48,392 nt of DNA from an uncultured Alphaproteobacteria bacterium (GTDB lineage: Bacteria; Pseudomonadota; Alphaproteobacteria; CAAHEQ01; UBA3637), in contig CALXVS010000001.1 of NCBI GenBank assembly GCA_944392145.1, positions 75,502 through 123,893 on the forward strand, in the 5' to 3' direction. Positions 39,750 to 48,392 of this stretch are shown one piece after another; the stretch's first letter is position 1, and the number at the start of each line of letters is the position of its first letter. The notes under the pieces were generated by a model. That model was not told where the DNA came from. It saw only the letters and a program-made list of their open reading frames with translations, and made no database searches. Both the position numbers and the translations under genes were made by a program.

Positions 39750-41669
39750 TTATTTTTTCACTTCTTCAAAATCCGCATCTACAACGGTTTCTCCGTCGGA
39801 CGATGGTTCGGCTTTCGGCGCTTCTTCCCCGTTACCGGCCGCAGCACCGGCAGCAGCGGCTTCCTGTTGTTGTTTATACAAGGCCTCACCCAACTTTAAC
39901 GATACCTGTGTCAGATTTTCCGTTTTCGCTTTAATCTTTTCGGCATCATTGCTGTCCAAAACGTCTTTCAACTCTTTGATTGCCGTTTCAATTGCTTCTT
40001 TATCCGACGCGGCAACTTTGTCCCCGTTGTCTTTTAAGGTTTTTTCGGTTGTATGAATCAAGGCATCGGCATGATTACGCGCCTCAACCGCCTCTTTAAC
40101 TTTTTTATCCTCTTCGGCGTGTTTTTCGGCATCTTTAATCATCTGTTCAATATCCGAATCTTTCAATCCGCCCGACGCTTGAATCCGAATGGTTTGCTCT
40201 TTACCGGTCGCTTTATCTTTGGCCGATACATTCACAATTCCGTTTGCATCAATATCAAAGCTGACCTCAATCTGCGGCATACCGCGCGGTGCCGGCGGAA
40301 TACCGACCAGGTCAAATTGACCCAGCAGTTTGTTATCACGCGCCATTTCACGTTCCCCTTGGAACACGCGAATGGTCACGGCTGTCTGACCATCCTCGGC
40401 CGTTGAAAAGACCTGACTCTTCTTTGTCGGAATGGTTGTGTTACGATCAATCAGGCGTGTGAATACCCCCCCCAACGTTTCAATACCCAATGACAGCGGG
40501 GTTACATCCAATAACAAGACGTCTTTAACATCACCCTTTAACACACCGCCTTGAATCGCGGCACCAACAGCAACCACTTCATCCGGGTTCACACCCTTAT
40601 GCGGTTCTTTACCAAAGAAGTTTTTCACGATTTCTTGAACTTTGGGCATACGGGTCATCCCGCCGACCAAAATTACTTCATCAATCTGTGAGGCTGACAA
40701 GCCGGCATCTTTTAAAGCCTTTTCCATCGGACCTTTGGTGCGATTCAGCAAATCTTCCACCAAGCTTTCCAATTTTGCCCGTGTCAATGACACGTTTAAA
40801 TGCTTGGGTCCCGTTGCATCTGCCGTAATAAAGGGCAAATTAATATCTGTTTGTGTTGCCGATGACAATTCAATTTTCGCTTTTTCAGACGCTTCTTTCA
40901 ACCGTTGCAAGGCCATCCGATCTTTTCTTAAATCAATGCCGTTTTCTTTTTGGAATTCATCGGCCAAATAATCCATAACACGGGCATCAAAGTCTTCACC
41001 ACCCAAGAATGTATCTCCGTTTGTGGCTTTCACTTCAAACACACCGTCCCCGATTTCCAAAATAGAGACATCAAATGTGCCGCCGCCCAAATCATAAACG
41101 GCAATCGTGCCGGATTTTTTCTGATCCATACCATAGGCCAAGGCCGCTGCCGTCGGTTCGTTGATAATACGCAACACTTCCAAACCCGCAATTTTACCGG
41201 CATCTTTCGTCGCCTGACGTTGCGAGTCATCAAAATAGGCCGGCACCGTAATAATCGCCTGTGTGATTTTTTCACCCAGATAACTTTCGGCATCCTCCTT
41301 TAATTTTTGCAGCACAAATGCTGAAATTTGACTGGGCGCATATTTTTTATCATGGACTTCAACCCATGCATCTCCGTTATCCCCGCTGACAATATGATAA
41401 GGAACCAATCCTTTATCTTTTTCCACCATTTTATCAGTAAACCGGCGCCCAATCAATCGTTTGATTGAAAACAATGTGCCTTCGGGATTTGTTACGGCCT
41501 GCCGCTTTGCCGGCTGACCGACCAGTCGTTCGCCCTTATTGGTAAATGCCACCATAGACGGTGTTGTTCGGGCACCTTCACGGTTTTCCAAAACTTTAGC
41601 ATCTTTACCGTCCATAATTGCCATGCAGGAATTTGTTGTTCCCAAGTCTATTCCAAGTATTTTTGACAT
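39750..41669 (-). CDS. dnaK: Chaperone DnaK (Hsp70)
   Basis: DnaK is the ATP-driven Hsp70 chaperone. From [15 protein letters not shown] (ATG 41669, SD AAGGAG) it has 639 aa, the normal length. The frame is open 73 codons further up, but that is promoter DNA and overlaps the divergent ftsB-like gene. Actin-like ATPase motifs ([23 protein letters not shown]) and the substrate-binding domain are complete. grpE is not adjacent. Confidence 0.98.
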   Translation of the reverse strand: MSKILGIDLGTTNSCMAIMDGKDAKVLENREGARTTPSMVAFTNKGERLVGQPAKRQAVTNPEGTLFSIKRLIGRRFTDKMVEKDKGLVPYHIVSGDNGDAWVEVHDKKYAPSQISAFVLQKLKEDAESYLGEKITQAIITVPAYFDDSQRQATKDAGKIAGLEVLRIINEPTAAALAYGMDQKKSGTIAVYDLGGGTFDVSILEIGDGVFEVKATNGDTFLGGEDFDARVMDYLADEFQKENGIDLRKDRMALQRLKEASEKAKIELSSATQTDINLPFITADATGPKHLNVSLTRAKLESLVEDLLNRTKGPMEKALKDAGLSASQIDEVILVGGMTRMPKVQEIVKNFFGKEPHKGVNPDEVVAVGAAIQGGVLKGDVKDVLLLDVTPLSLGIETLGGVFTRLIDRNTTIPTKKSQVFSTAEDGQTAVTIRVFQGEREMARDNKLLGQFDLVGIPPAPRGMPQIEVSFDIDANGIVNVSAKDKATGKEQTIRIQASGGLKDSDIEQMIKDAEKHAEEDKKVKEAVEARNHADALIHTTEKTLKDNGDKVAASDKEAIETAIKELKDVLDSNDAEKIKAKTENLTQVSLKLGEALYKQQQEAAAAGAAAGNGEEAPKAEPSSDGETVVDADFEEVKK

Positions 41670-41713
41670 GTCTTTCTCCTTGTTAAATGCCGTATGAAAT
41701 CCTTGTTTGAAGT

Positions 41714-41744
41714 TTATATAGGTCATAACATTGTATTTTGCAAC
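41714..41744 (-). promoter_or_regulatory. Candidate heat-shock promoter of dnaKJ
   Basis: GTTG (41744-41741), 18 bases, CCTATATAA (41722-41714) resembles the alphaproteobacterial sigma32 form CTTG-N17/18-CYTATNTNN. The leader would be about 40 bases. Confidence 0.55.
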
Positions 41745-41823
41745 ACCTGATCTTAAAAAAACTTGGCTTTTTCGGATTTTTTTATTACAATAAGGCAAAA
41801 TACACTTAAAAATTTTTAGAAAA

Positions 41824-42141
41824 ATGAATTTCATGATTAAATTTTCTTTTTCAAAATGGATGATTCCGATGATTTGCACCCTGATCACCGGTTATTTTGC
41901 TTATCACACTGTTCAAGGGAATCATGGTATTAAACGCGGACAACAGATTGATCGTGAAATTGAATTAGCACGATTGACCGCCGATCAAATCAGGAAACAG
42001 CGGGATCTGTTGGCTCAAAAGACCGCCGCTTTATCACCCGCATCATTGGATTTAGATCAGTTAGAAGAATCAGCCATGCGTTTTTTAAATATGGGACATC
42101 CGGGCGATATGGTTATTTTTACACCTGTTACCGATGAATAA
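41824..42141 (+). CDS. ftsB: FtsB/DivIC-like septum formation initiator
   Basis: A 105-aa bitopic protein: a short cytoplasmic N-terminus, one membrane helix (~12-27), a coiled coil ([22 protein letters not shown]), and the family's C-terminal motif [25 protein letters not shown]. FtsB acts with FtsL and FtsQ in the divisome. An internal ATG at 41833 is an alternative start. It is divergent from dnaK and convergent with the permease gene, 8 bases away. Confidence 0.82.
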   Translation: MNFMIKFSFSKWMIPMICTLITGYFAYHTVQGNHGIKRGQQIDREIELARLTADQIRKQRDLLAQKTAALSPASLDLDQLEESAMRFLNMGHPGDMVIFTPVTDE

Positions 42142-42149
42142 AAATCAAT

Positions 42150-43541
42150 TTATTTTTCCCGTAACCGATTGATATAACGAATGTCAGACTGCGTCCATGC
42201 TTTGGCCTTGGGGCCGAACAAACGAAACACTTTAAGCCCGCTTTCCCGCATCACAATCATGCCCCGCAACAAAATCAACGCGGGCACCATTAAAACACCC
42301 GTAAATAAAAAGAATACCCACCATCCCATCCATTCAGCCCAAAGGCCGCTGTAAACTGAAATAACAGAGGCGGACAATGCCATTAAACTGGCCAATAAGG
42401 CATATTGCGTTGCCGAATAACGTCGGGAACACAATCCCGATAAATAGGCCACAAATACCGCGCCCCCCATACCGCCGATAATATTATCAAATATAATAAC
42501 CAAAAAAAAGACCGGTAGAGAGGCACCAACAAGTGAAAACACCGCAAATGCGCAAGATGTTAAAATTTCAAAAAGGCCCAAATAAAACAAACACTTTAAA
42601 ATCGGATACCGCATAACCAATACACCGCCAAGGGCAATACCGGCCAACGTAACCCACGGCCCGAATGCCCCGGAAACCAACGCAATTTGCTCGTTTGAAA
42701 ACCCGATATCACGATAAAACGGCAACGCCATACGCCCCAAAACGGCATTACACAATTTGTATAAAATCACAAATGCCAAAACCATAACCCAATTGCGCCG
42801 TTTCATAAAATCAGCAAACGGATCAACAACTAAGGCCCGAAACCATCGGGAATCATGTTTGATGAACGGTTGTTTTGGCTCGTGCATGGTCAAAACACCG
42901 ATAAAACCAACCATAATAAAGCACCCAACCAAAAAATACGACAGGTTCCACGATAAATACCCCGATACAGCAACAACACCGGCACCCGATAGCAACATTC
43001 CCATCCGATAGCCGAACTGATACAGTGACGCGCCCTCTCCCAATTCCTTTGATTCAAGCGTGTCAATACGCAAGGCATCAACAACAATATCTTGACTGGC
43101 GGCAAAAAATGCAACGCATAACGCCAACAAAAATGTTTGCATTGGAATCACCTGAAACGTTCCCAAGCCGGCCGAATCGGCCATTGAACGTGTCCATACC
43201 CACGTGTTTTGATCCGGTCCGTAAAAAGACAAGGCAAATACACTGATCATTAAACCCGTTTGAAAGACCAATGCCCATGCTTTTTTATGACCAATTTTGC
43301 GGCTTAAAAGCGGCACACGAAATCGGTCAACAAACGGTGCCCATAAAAATTTCAGGCTGTAAGGCACTAAAACCAAACTGAAAAAACCAACCACCGCCAA
43401 AGCAACACCGACATCCGTCATCCATAAAGACAAACTATAACCCAACAAATTATATGGCAACCCGCACGAAAATCCTAAAAACAGGAAAATCAAAACACGG
43501 GGATTCAAATACCCTTGAAAAGCGGTTTTCCATGAAATCAT
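42150..43541 (-). CDS. ampG: AmpG-like muropeptide MFS permease
   Basis: A 463-aa, 12-helix major facilitator. The N-terminus (FLFLGFSCGLPYNLLGYSLSLWMTDVGV) and the segment KFLWAPFVDRFRVPLL are characteristic of AmpG, which imports GlcNAc-anhydroMurNAc peptides for cell-wall recycling. ASQDIVVDALRIDTL also fits the family. It starts 6 bases after the typA stop and is likely co-transcribed. Confidence 0.85.
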   Translation of the reverse strand: MISWKTAFQGYLNPRVLIFLFLGFSCGLPYNLLGYSLSLWMTDVGVALAVVGFFSLVLVPYSLKFLWAPFVDRFRVPLLSRKIGHKKAWALVFQTGLMISVFALSFYGPDQNTWVWTRSMADSAGLGTFQVIPMQTFLLALCVAFFAASQDIVVDALRIDTLESKELGEGASLYQFGYRMGMLLSGAGVVAVSGYLSWNLSYFLVGCFIMVGFIGVLTMHEPKQPFIKHDSRWFRALVVDPFADFMKRRNWVMVLAFVILYKLCNAVLGRMALPFYRDIGFSNEQIALVSGAFGPWVTLAGIALGGVLVMRYPILKCLFYLGLFEILTSCAFAVFSLVGASLPVFFLVIIFDNIIGGMGGAVFVAYLSGLCSRRYSATQYALLASLMALSASVISVYSGLWAEWMGWWVFFLFTGVLMVPALILLRGMIVMRESGLKVFRLFGPKAKAWTQSDIRYINRLREK

Positions 43542-43547
43542 GCGATT

Positions 43548-45371
43548 CTAGCCCTCTTTCCGGCGTTCAGCCTTACGCCGCTCATTACTGTCCAATAATT
43601 TTTTACGCAAACGAATGTTTTTCGGTGTTACCTCAACCAACTCATCATCTTCAATATATGCCAAAGCGGCCTCTAATGACAGTTGAACCGGCGGATACAG
43701 AATCACATTATCATCTTTGCCGGCCGCCCGCATATTTGTCAATTGTTTCCCTTTAACCGGATTCACTTCAATATCCCCCGGTTTCGCATTCGCTCCGATG
43801 ATCATGCCGGCATATACCTGCACCCCGGCGGGAATAAACAAAGGACCGCGTTCTTGGATTTTCCATAACGCATACGGCACGGCTTTCCCTGCTTCCGTTG
43901 AAATCAACACACCGTTACGACGACCGGTAATAGCCCCTTTAAACGGCGCATACCCATGAAACAACCGATTCAACACACCCGTACCGCATGTATCAGTTAA
44001 AAATTCACTGAAATAACCGATCATGCCGCGCGACGGCGCCAAAAAAACCAATCGCGTTTTACCACCGCCACTGGGCGCCATCTCGGTCATTTCGGCTTTA
44101 CGCAAACTCATTTTTTCAACCACGACACCGGTATATGCATCATCTACGTCAACAATAACCTCCTCAATCGGTTCCAATCGCACACCGTTTTCATCTGTTT
44201 TAAAAACAACCCGCGGACGGGAAACAGACAACTCAAATCCCTCCCGGCGCATGGTCTCAATCAAAATACCCAATTGCAACTCCCCGCGACCGGCCACTTC
44301 AAACGCATCTGTTGTGTCGGTGCGGGAAATTTTAAGGGCGATATTTCCTTCGGCCTCTTTTTGCAGCCGATCCCAAATCATGCGCGAGGTCACTTTATCC
44401 CCCTCGGTTCCCGATAATGGCGACGTGTTAATTGAAAATGTCATCGCCAATGTTGGCGGATCAATCGGTAAGGCGTGCAAGGGCTCGGTCACCGACGGAT
44501 CGCACAATGTGTCTGCCACGGTTGCCTTTTCAAAACCCGCAATACTGACAATATCGCCCGCAACACCTTCATCAATCGGTTGACGTTTTAACCCGCGAAA
44601 CGCTATAATTTTTGAAACGCGGGCCGTTTCAATCGGCTGACCGTCACGAGACAATGATTTAATCATCTGATTTGTTTTGACACGTCCCGACAAAATCCGT
44701 CCGGTCAAAATGCGCCCGACAAACGGATCAGCTTCCAATGTTGTTACCAACATCTTAAACGGCCCTTTTTCATCACATTCGGGCGCCGGCACATGGGCTA
44801 ATATTTTTTCAAACAATGGCGTAATATCTTTACGCTCATCATTTAAATCGTTAACGGCCCACCCCTCACGTCCTGATGCAAACAATGTGGGAAAATCCAA
44901 TTGTTCATCTGTTGCACCCAAATTAGCGAACAAATCAAAAATTTCGTTATGCACTTCAACCGGACGTGCATCAGACCGATCAATCTTATTGATGACGACA
45001 ATCGGTTTTAATCCCAAACGCAAAGCCTTACTAACCACAAACTTTGTTTGCGGTAACGGCCCTTCCGCGGCATCCACTAAAACAATCACACCGTCCACCA
45101 TGGATAAAATCCGCTCAACCTCACCGCCAAAATCGGCATGTCCGGGCGTATCAACAATATTGATCCGCGTCCCTTGCCATTCAACCGAGGTGCATTTAGC
45201 CAAAATCGTAATACCACGCTCACGTTCCAAATCACCCGAATCCATAGCGCAGGTGGTTACCTGCTGATTATCGCGAAAGGTGCCGCTTTGTTTTAAAAAA
45301 GCATCAACAAATGTCGTTTTGCCATGATCAACGTGTGCGATAATGGCAATATTGCGTATATCCTGTGTCAT
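43548..45371 (-). CDS. typA: Translational GTPase BipA/TypA
   Basis: The 607-aa ribosome-binding GTPase is involved in 50S assembly and stress growth. G motifs [23 protein letters not shown] and NKIDRSDARP are present, followed by the EF-G-like domains and the BipA-specific C-terminus ending in LRKKLLDSNERRKAERRK. Confidence 0.97.
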   Translation of the reverse strand: MTQDIRNIAIIAHVDHGKTTFVDAFLKQSGTFRDNQQVTTCAMDSGDLERERGITILAKCTSVEWQGTRINIVDTPGHADFGGEVERILSMVDGVIVLVDAAEGPLPQTKFVVSKALRLGLKPIVVINKIDRSDARPVEVHNEIFDLFANLGATDEQLDFPTLFASGREGWAVNDLNDERKDITPLFEKILAHVPAPECDEKGPFKMLVTTLEADPFVGRILTGRILSGRVKTNQMIKSLSRDGQPIETARVSKIIAFRGLKRQPIDEGVAGDIVSIAGFEKATVADTLCDPSVTEPLHALPIDPPTLAMTFSINTSPLSGTEGDKVTSRMIWDRLQKEAEGNIALKISRTDTTDAFEVAGRGELQLGILIETMRREGFELSVSRPRVVFKTDENGVRLEPIEEVIVDVDDAYTGVVVEKMSLRKAEMTEMAPSGGGKTRLVFLAPSRGMIGYFSEFLTDTCGTGVLNRLFHGYAPFKGAITGRRNGVLISTEAGKAVPYALWKIQERGPLFIPAGVQVYAGMIIGANAKPGDIEVNPVKGKQLTNMRAAGKDDNVILYPPVQLSLEAALAYIEDDELVEVTPKNIRLRKKLLDSNERRKAERRKEG

Positions 45372-45404
45372 TTAAGAAACCTTTACATTTTTTTTAAGGG
45401 CTGC

Positions 45405-45433
45405 ATTATAATTCATTTTTCTTTAAAAGTCCA
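45405..45433 (-). promoter_or_regulatory. Promoter of typA
   Basis: TGGACT (45433-45428), 17 bases, TATAAT (45410-45405), about 35 bases before the start codon. Confidence 0.75.
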
Positions 45434-45495
45434 GTAAAAAGAACTTGTTGACTTTTAAAAACTTTATGTCCTATCAATGGACACGGTTACCGTGC

Positions 45496-46368
45496 TTAAT
45501 TGGATAGACCGATCATATGTGTTTTTTTAAATACCTCTAAATGAGCCGATGCCTTGATTTTATCCAAAGCGGCTTTAACAAACACATCAATATCACTGCC
45601 GGCTCGATAATCTGCCGGTGCCGCCAAATCCACACGCCCATCATGGGCCAATGTCCGCGCCGGACTAGCGGCATCGGGTTTATCGGGCGGATAAACGGCA
45701 ACAGCATATCCTCGCTCCATCTTAACCACTTTCATAGACGGCACATCTGTATCCCCATCACCGATGTAAATCATATGCGCAAAAGGCATTGGCTTATCAT
45801 CATCGTCCATGTGCTGATTGATACGCACATGCTCACCTGTATCCAAACACCCTTTATTGATGCGAAATAAAAATTGCGTTTTGTTCGTATAATTTACGCT
45901 TAATGCCGGCCATAAGGCGCGCCCTTTATCATCATACAAGAAAGCAGAGGCAAAAATCGCTTTAAAATGCCGTGCCACTGACGTTCCCTCAATAATTTCA
46001 CGCAAGCCGGCAGAAATAATATAATGTTCCAAGCGAATCCCTTTTTTTAACGCATAGGTATTGATGCGCTCAAACCATCCTTGAACCCCTGGAAATAATT
46101 CTATTTTTGCACCGCCTTGCTTCATATGTTCATAGGTTAAATCCTGTCCGCGACAACGCATTTCCTCTTTCATCCGAAACATATAAGCCAAAATATTATC
46201 CATCTTATTTTCGCGGGACAAAGCCCCCGACCGCATCCAAAATTCACCCGGCGTCATATTCAAATCTTTGATAAATGCATAATCATGCATCGTCCCGGGC
46301 GATAAAGTTCCGTCAAAGTCATAACATATCGCTGCGGGAATAATTAAATCACACGTTTTTTTTATCAT
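45496..46368 (-). CDS. HAD-family phosphatase
   Basis: A 290-aa haloacid dehalogenase-like hydrolase with motif I YDFDGTLSPG (D17, D19), motif II IISAGL and motif IV YIGDGDTDVPSMK. The helical cap between motifs I and II places it near phosphoserine-phosphatase-like HADs; substrate unknown. SD AAAAAGGA precedes ATG 46368. It is upstream of typA but typA has its own promoter. Confidence 0.82.
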   Translation of the reverse strand: MIKKTCDLIIPAAICYDFDGTLSPGTMHDYAFIKDLNMTPGEFWMRSGALSRENKMDNILAYMFRMKEEMRCRGQDLTYEHMKQGGAKIELFPGVQGWFERINTYALKKGIRLEHYIISAGLREIIEGTSVARHFKAIFASAFLYDDKGRALWPALSVNYTNKTQFLFRINKGCLDTGEHVRINQHMDDDDKPMPFAHMIYIGDGDTDVPSMKVVKMERGYAVAVYPPDKPDAASPARTLAHDGRVDLAAPADYRAGSDIDVFVKAALDKIKASAHLEVFKKTHMIGLSN

Positions 46369-46391
46369 TTTATTCCTTTTTCAAGGAAAAT

Positions 46392-46435
46392 TATATACCA
46401 TAATACGCGATTTTTGTCAAAGACAAAAACCGCGT
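46392..46435 (-). promoter_or_regulatory. Promoter of the HAD gene overlapping an inverted repeat
   Basis: TTGACA (46420-46415), 17 bases, TATATA (46397-46392). The -35 lies in a 13-bp inverted repeat (ACGCGGTTTTTGT against ACAAAAATCGCGT, 46435-46405), which could be an operator or the weak end signal of the DUF1328 transcript. Confidence 0.6.
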
Positions 46436-46463
46436 TATGTGTATACATACTTTTAAAATATCA

Positions 46464-46628
46464 TTAATTCTGATCGCGACGACCGAAAATAAAGCTTAAA
46501 ACGGCTAAAATCAATCCGACGATAAAAACAATTTTCGCAGCCCACGCCGCCGTTCCGGCCAATGTACCAAATCCGAAAAACGCCGCGATCAAGGCAATAA
46601 TTAAAAATATAATAGCCCATCCAAACAT
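46464..46628 (-). CDS. DUF1328/YtjA-like small membrane protein
   Basis: A 54-aa protein, [20 protein letters not shown] onward, with two membrane helices separated by [12 protein letters not shown] and ending FGRRDQN. This matches the DUF1328 family of two-helix inner-membrane proteins of unknown function. SD GGGGAGGAAACT before the ATG is very strong. A longer frame covering the same place on the same strand is a shadow with unnatural composition. Confidence 0.9.
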   Translation of the reverse strand: MFGWAIIFLIIALIAAFFGFGTLAGTAAWAAKIVFIVGLILAVLSFIFGRRDQN

Positions 46629-46733
46629 AGTTTCCTCCCCTTTTAAATTGCAACAAACTATTTTTCAATACTTTCTTTACCACTCAAATAAGTTTAAAAA
46701 AACGTTTTTCAATCCATCTTTTGGTGAGGATTT

Positions 46734-47756
46734 TTATGATTTTTTTAAAGTTTTCAAATACCACTCTATCGTTTTAATGATACCCGTATCAAAAGTTTCT
46801 TCGGCACGCCAACCAAGTTTTGTTTCAATTTTGGTTGCATCAACGGCATAACGAAAATCATGACCCGCACGATCTTGCACATAAGTAATAAGTTCTTTGT
46901 ATTTCCGGTTATTTTTTCGGGGATACTTTTCATCTAAAATTGCACAAATTATTTTAATAAGTGAAATATTGCTGCGTTCATTTCTGCCACCAACATTATA
47001 GGTCTCACCGGACAAACCTTTGTGATAAATTAAATCTATTGCCTTACAATGATCTAATACATACAGCCAATCTCGAACGTTTTTCCCGTTCCCGTAAACG
47101 GATAACGGCATTTCATTCAGGCAGTTACCGATAATTTTTGGTATTAATTTTTCACGGTGCTGTTTCGGACCATAATTATTTGAACAATTTGAAGTTGTAA
47201 CATTCATCCCGAATGTCTGATGATAAGATCTTACCAAAAAGTCTGAACTTGCTTTGCTGGCTGAATATGGACTATTTGGCGCATACGGTGTTGTTTCTGT
47301 AAACAATCCGACATTTTCTAATGTTCCATAAACCTCATCGGTTGAAATGTGATGAAACCGACAACTCGAGTATCCCAGTTTTGGCTTAAACGGTGCGTTC
47401 ATCCAATGTTGACGTGCCGCTTCCAATAAATTAAATGTTCCCATAATATTTGTATTTATAAAAATTTTTGGCTCTTTAATTGAACTGTCTACATGACTTT
47501 CTGCAGCAAAATGAATAACTCCGCGAATATCATTTTCAAAAAACAACTTTGCAATTAAATTTTCATCACAAATATCTCCCCGAATAAAATGATAGTTTGC
47601 CATACTTGCACATTCTTTTAGGTTGTCGGAATTACCGGCATAAGTCAATTTATCAAGATTGATAACATTATATTCTGGATATTTGGCGCAAAAATATGGC
47701 ACAAAATTTGAACCGATAAAACCTGCTCCACCGGTTATTAAAATTGTTTCAGACAT
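46734..47756 (-). CDS. rmlB: dTDP-glucose 4,6-dehydratase
   Basis: The 340-aa extended-SDR enzyme converts dTDP-glucose to dTDP-4-keto-6-deoxyglucose in dTDP-rhamnose and related sugar synthesis. NAD-binding GGAGFIGSNF, HISTDEVYG and the catalytic YSASKASSD (Y-x3-K) are present, with the C-terminal GETYNVGG motif. Base composition is distinctly more AT-rich than the left part of the window, as often in surface-polysaccharide genes that move between strains. No rmlA, C or D is in the window. Confidence 0.95.
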   Translation of the reverse strand: MSETILITGGAGFIGSNFVPYFCAKYPEYNVINLDKLTYAGNSDNLKECASMANYHFIRGDICDENLIAKLFFENDIRGVIHFAAESHVDSSIKEPKIFINTNIMGTFNLLEAARQHWMNAPFKPKLGYSSCRFHHISTDEVYGTLENVGLFTETTPYAPNSPYSASKASSDFLVRSYHQTFGMNVTTSNCSNNYGPKQHREKLIPKIIGNCLNEMPLSVYGNGKNVRDWLYVLDHCKAIDLIYHKGLSGETYNVGGRNERSNISLIKIICAILDEKYPRKNNRKYKELITYVQDRAGHDFRYAVDATKIETKLGWRAEETFDTGIIKTIEWYLKTLKKS

Positions 47757-48145
47757 GATTTCAACCTCTCTTTCCCATACAGCGGCTTGATATTAAATAT
47801 TTCTTGACCGTAAATTCGTCCGATATCCTGTAAAACAGCCTTGATACTTTTGTTAAACATCCTGATAATGGAATAAAATTTACAACGTGTTTCAATTTTA
47901 ACAACCCCACAAATCTCCGATTAAGAGCAGACTTCGAATACACACCACTATTGATACAATGATATTATTTTTACTCATCCGGGATAAAATTTCAATGATT
48001 ATCTTTACTAAACTACCGTCACCCCCCAATTACAATACCAGAAAACTTACATCATAATGTCCATCATGTGTAGATAGATACTTGTATTACTTTAGGCGTA
48101 TAATATCTATCAGTCAAATATCCGTATCCTCCCATACTCAAAAAA
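47757..48145. other. AT-rich stretch upstream of rmlB without supported gene
   Basis: Only short frames occur. On the minus strand a 40-codon frame (MFNKSIKAVLQDIGRIYGQE..., ATG at 47859) runs into the rmlB start and might be a leader peptide or the remnant of a lost gene. A 60-codon frame overlaps it. Neither has clear support. Confidence 0.35.
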
Positions 48146-48392
48146 GGGATTATTCGCTATCGCTCATCCCGCTTTCGCGGGACCGCCTGACGGCGTCCAC
48201 TTCGCTTACGCTTCGTGACCGAACCCTCTGCTCGGATTCTCATCCCCCCCCCTCCCCAACAACAAAATACCCCCGAAAACGGGGGTATTTTTGTTGGCTT
48301 AAGAAGGAGGGATTGTTCGCTATCGCTCATCCCGCTTTCGCGGGACCGCCTGACGGCGTCCACTTCGCTTACGCTTCGTGACCGAACCCTCT
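48146..48392. repeat. Two direct copies of an 84-nt structured element
   Basis: 48146-48229 and 48309-48392 agree at all but one base; the second runs to the window edge. Read on the minus strand the element has CAC-GAA-GC-GTAA-GC-GAA-GTG, GGAC-GCC-GTCA-GGC-G-GTCC, CCCGC-GAAA-GCGGG and GC-GATA-GC hairpins, closed by GGTTCG with CGAA(C/T). Confidence 0.85.
48259..48297. terminator. Bidirectional terminator between the two repeat copies
   Basis: AAAATACCCCCG-AAAA-CGGGGGTATTTT, flanked by CAACA and TGTTG, forms a long perfect hairpin with A and T runs on both sides. Confidence 0.85.

Noticed and set aside
41670-41888. N-terminal extension of dnaK
   Set aside because: It would add 73 residues unknown in the family and run through the promoter and the divergent ftsB-like start.
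45482-45494. CACGGT-T-ACCGTG palindrome after the HAD gene
   Set aside because: A short 6-bp inverted repeat without T-run or nearby promoter; could be chance.
46453-46683. 76-aa minus-strand open frame
   Set aside because: Its composition (many Tyr, Arg, Cys, Phe) is unnatural, and the DUF1328 gene in another frame has a strong SD and a clear family match.
47761-47943. 60-aa minus-strand frame upstream of rmlB
   Set aside because: No SD and no recognisable motif; it overlaps another short frame that is equally plausible. Treated as non-coding or remnant.
48082-48381. 99-aa frame across the edge repeats
   Set aside because: It reads through both repeat copies and a terminator hairpin, so a protein product is unlikely.

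Overview
The window reads as a chromosomal segment of an alphaproteobacterium, probably an uncultured, host-associated one. Pointers are the circularly permuted two-piece tmRNA gene, an alpha-type SspB next to it, a YlxR protein fused to an L7Ae-like domain, AT-leaning codon use, and prepilin-like proteins starting with a GRSM(V/I)EMLG core, which I associate from memory with gut alphaproteobacteria of the RF32 type. The lineage below class level is inference.

Left part (1-20 kb), mostly minus strand, is the information-processing core. It holds rimP-nusA-ylxR-infB (infB cut by the window edge), then a lone plus-strand PilT/DotB-like secretion ATPase. Next is the block, in transcription order, tRNA-Tyr, tRNA-Gly, tuf, tRNA-Trp, secE, nusG, rplK, rplA, rplJ, rplL, rpoB, rpoC. 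Leaders, terminators and promoters can be read for much of this block, including an L10-type leader and a long hairpin between rplL and rpoB.

Middle (19.9-26.2 kb): an rRNA methyltransferase coupled to a HAD phosphatase, then a permuted ssrA gene. Its intervening segment is enlarged by three tandem copies of a ~107-bp structured repeat. It is followed directly by sspB (adaptor for ssrA-tagged proteins) and a small ribbon-helix-helix protein. Then come uppP, a 589-bp regulatory region and a large prepilin-like protein with a Cys-rich ectodomain.

26.2-34.6 kb: a small membrane protein, an ECF sigma factor and a Spy/CnrX-like periplasmic protein form an operon that resembles a cnrYXH-type metal-sensing unit. 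It is divergent from a ZIP-family metal transporter. A Kef-type antiporter, an ABC-F protein (Uup) and a second prepilin-like protein with a C-type-lectin-like end follow. The two prepilin genes share an upstream architecture: two AAAGG(AA/TT)CCTTT palindromes whose centres are exactly 133 bp apart at both loci. A cluster of REP-like palindromes lies behind the second promoter. A member of the same repeat family is translated as part of the long leader of the first prepilin.

34.6-48.4 kb: yejBEF peptide importer genes (no yejA here; yejB looks leaderless), dnaK-dnaJ, ftsB-like, ampG-like MFS permease, typA/bipA, a HAD phosphatase, a 54-aa DUF1328 membrane protein, and a low-GC rmlB (dTDP-glucose 4,6-dehydratase). 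The right edge carries two copies of an 84-nt element that can fold into a string of tetraloop hairpins.

Most notable for follow-up are the repeat-expanded tmRNA gene beside sspB, and the pair of pilin-lectin/Cys-rich surface proteins with a shared two-site promoter and repeat-derived sequence.
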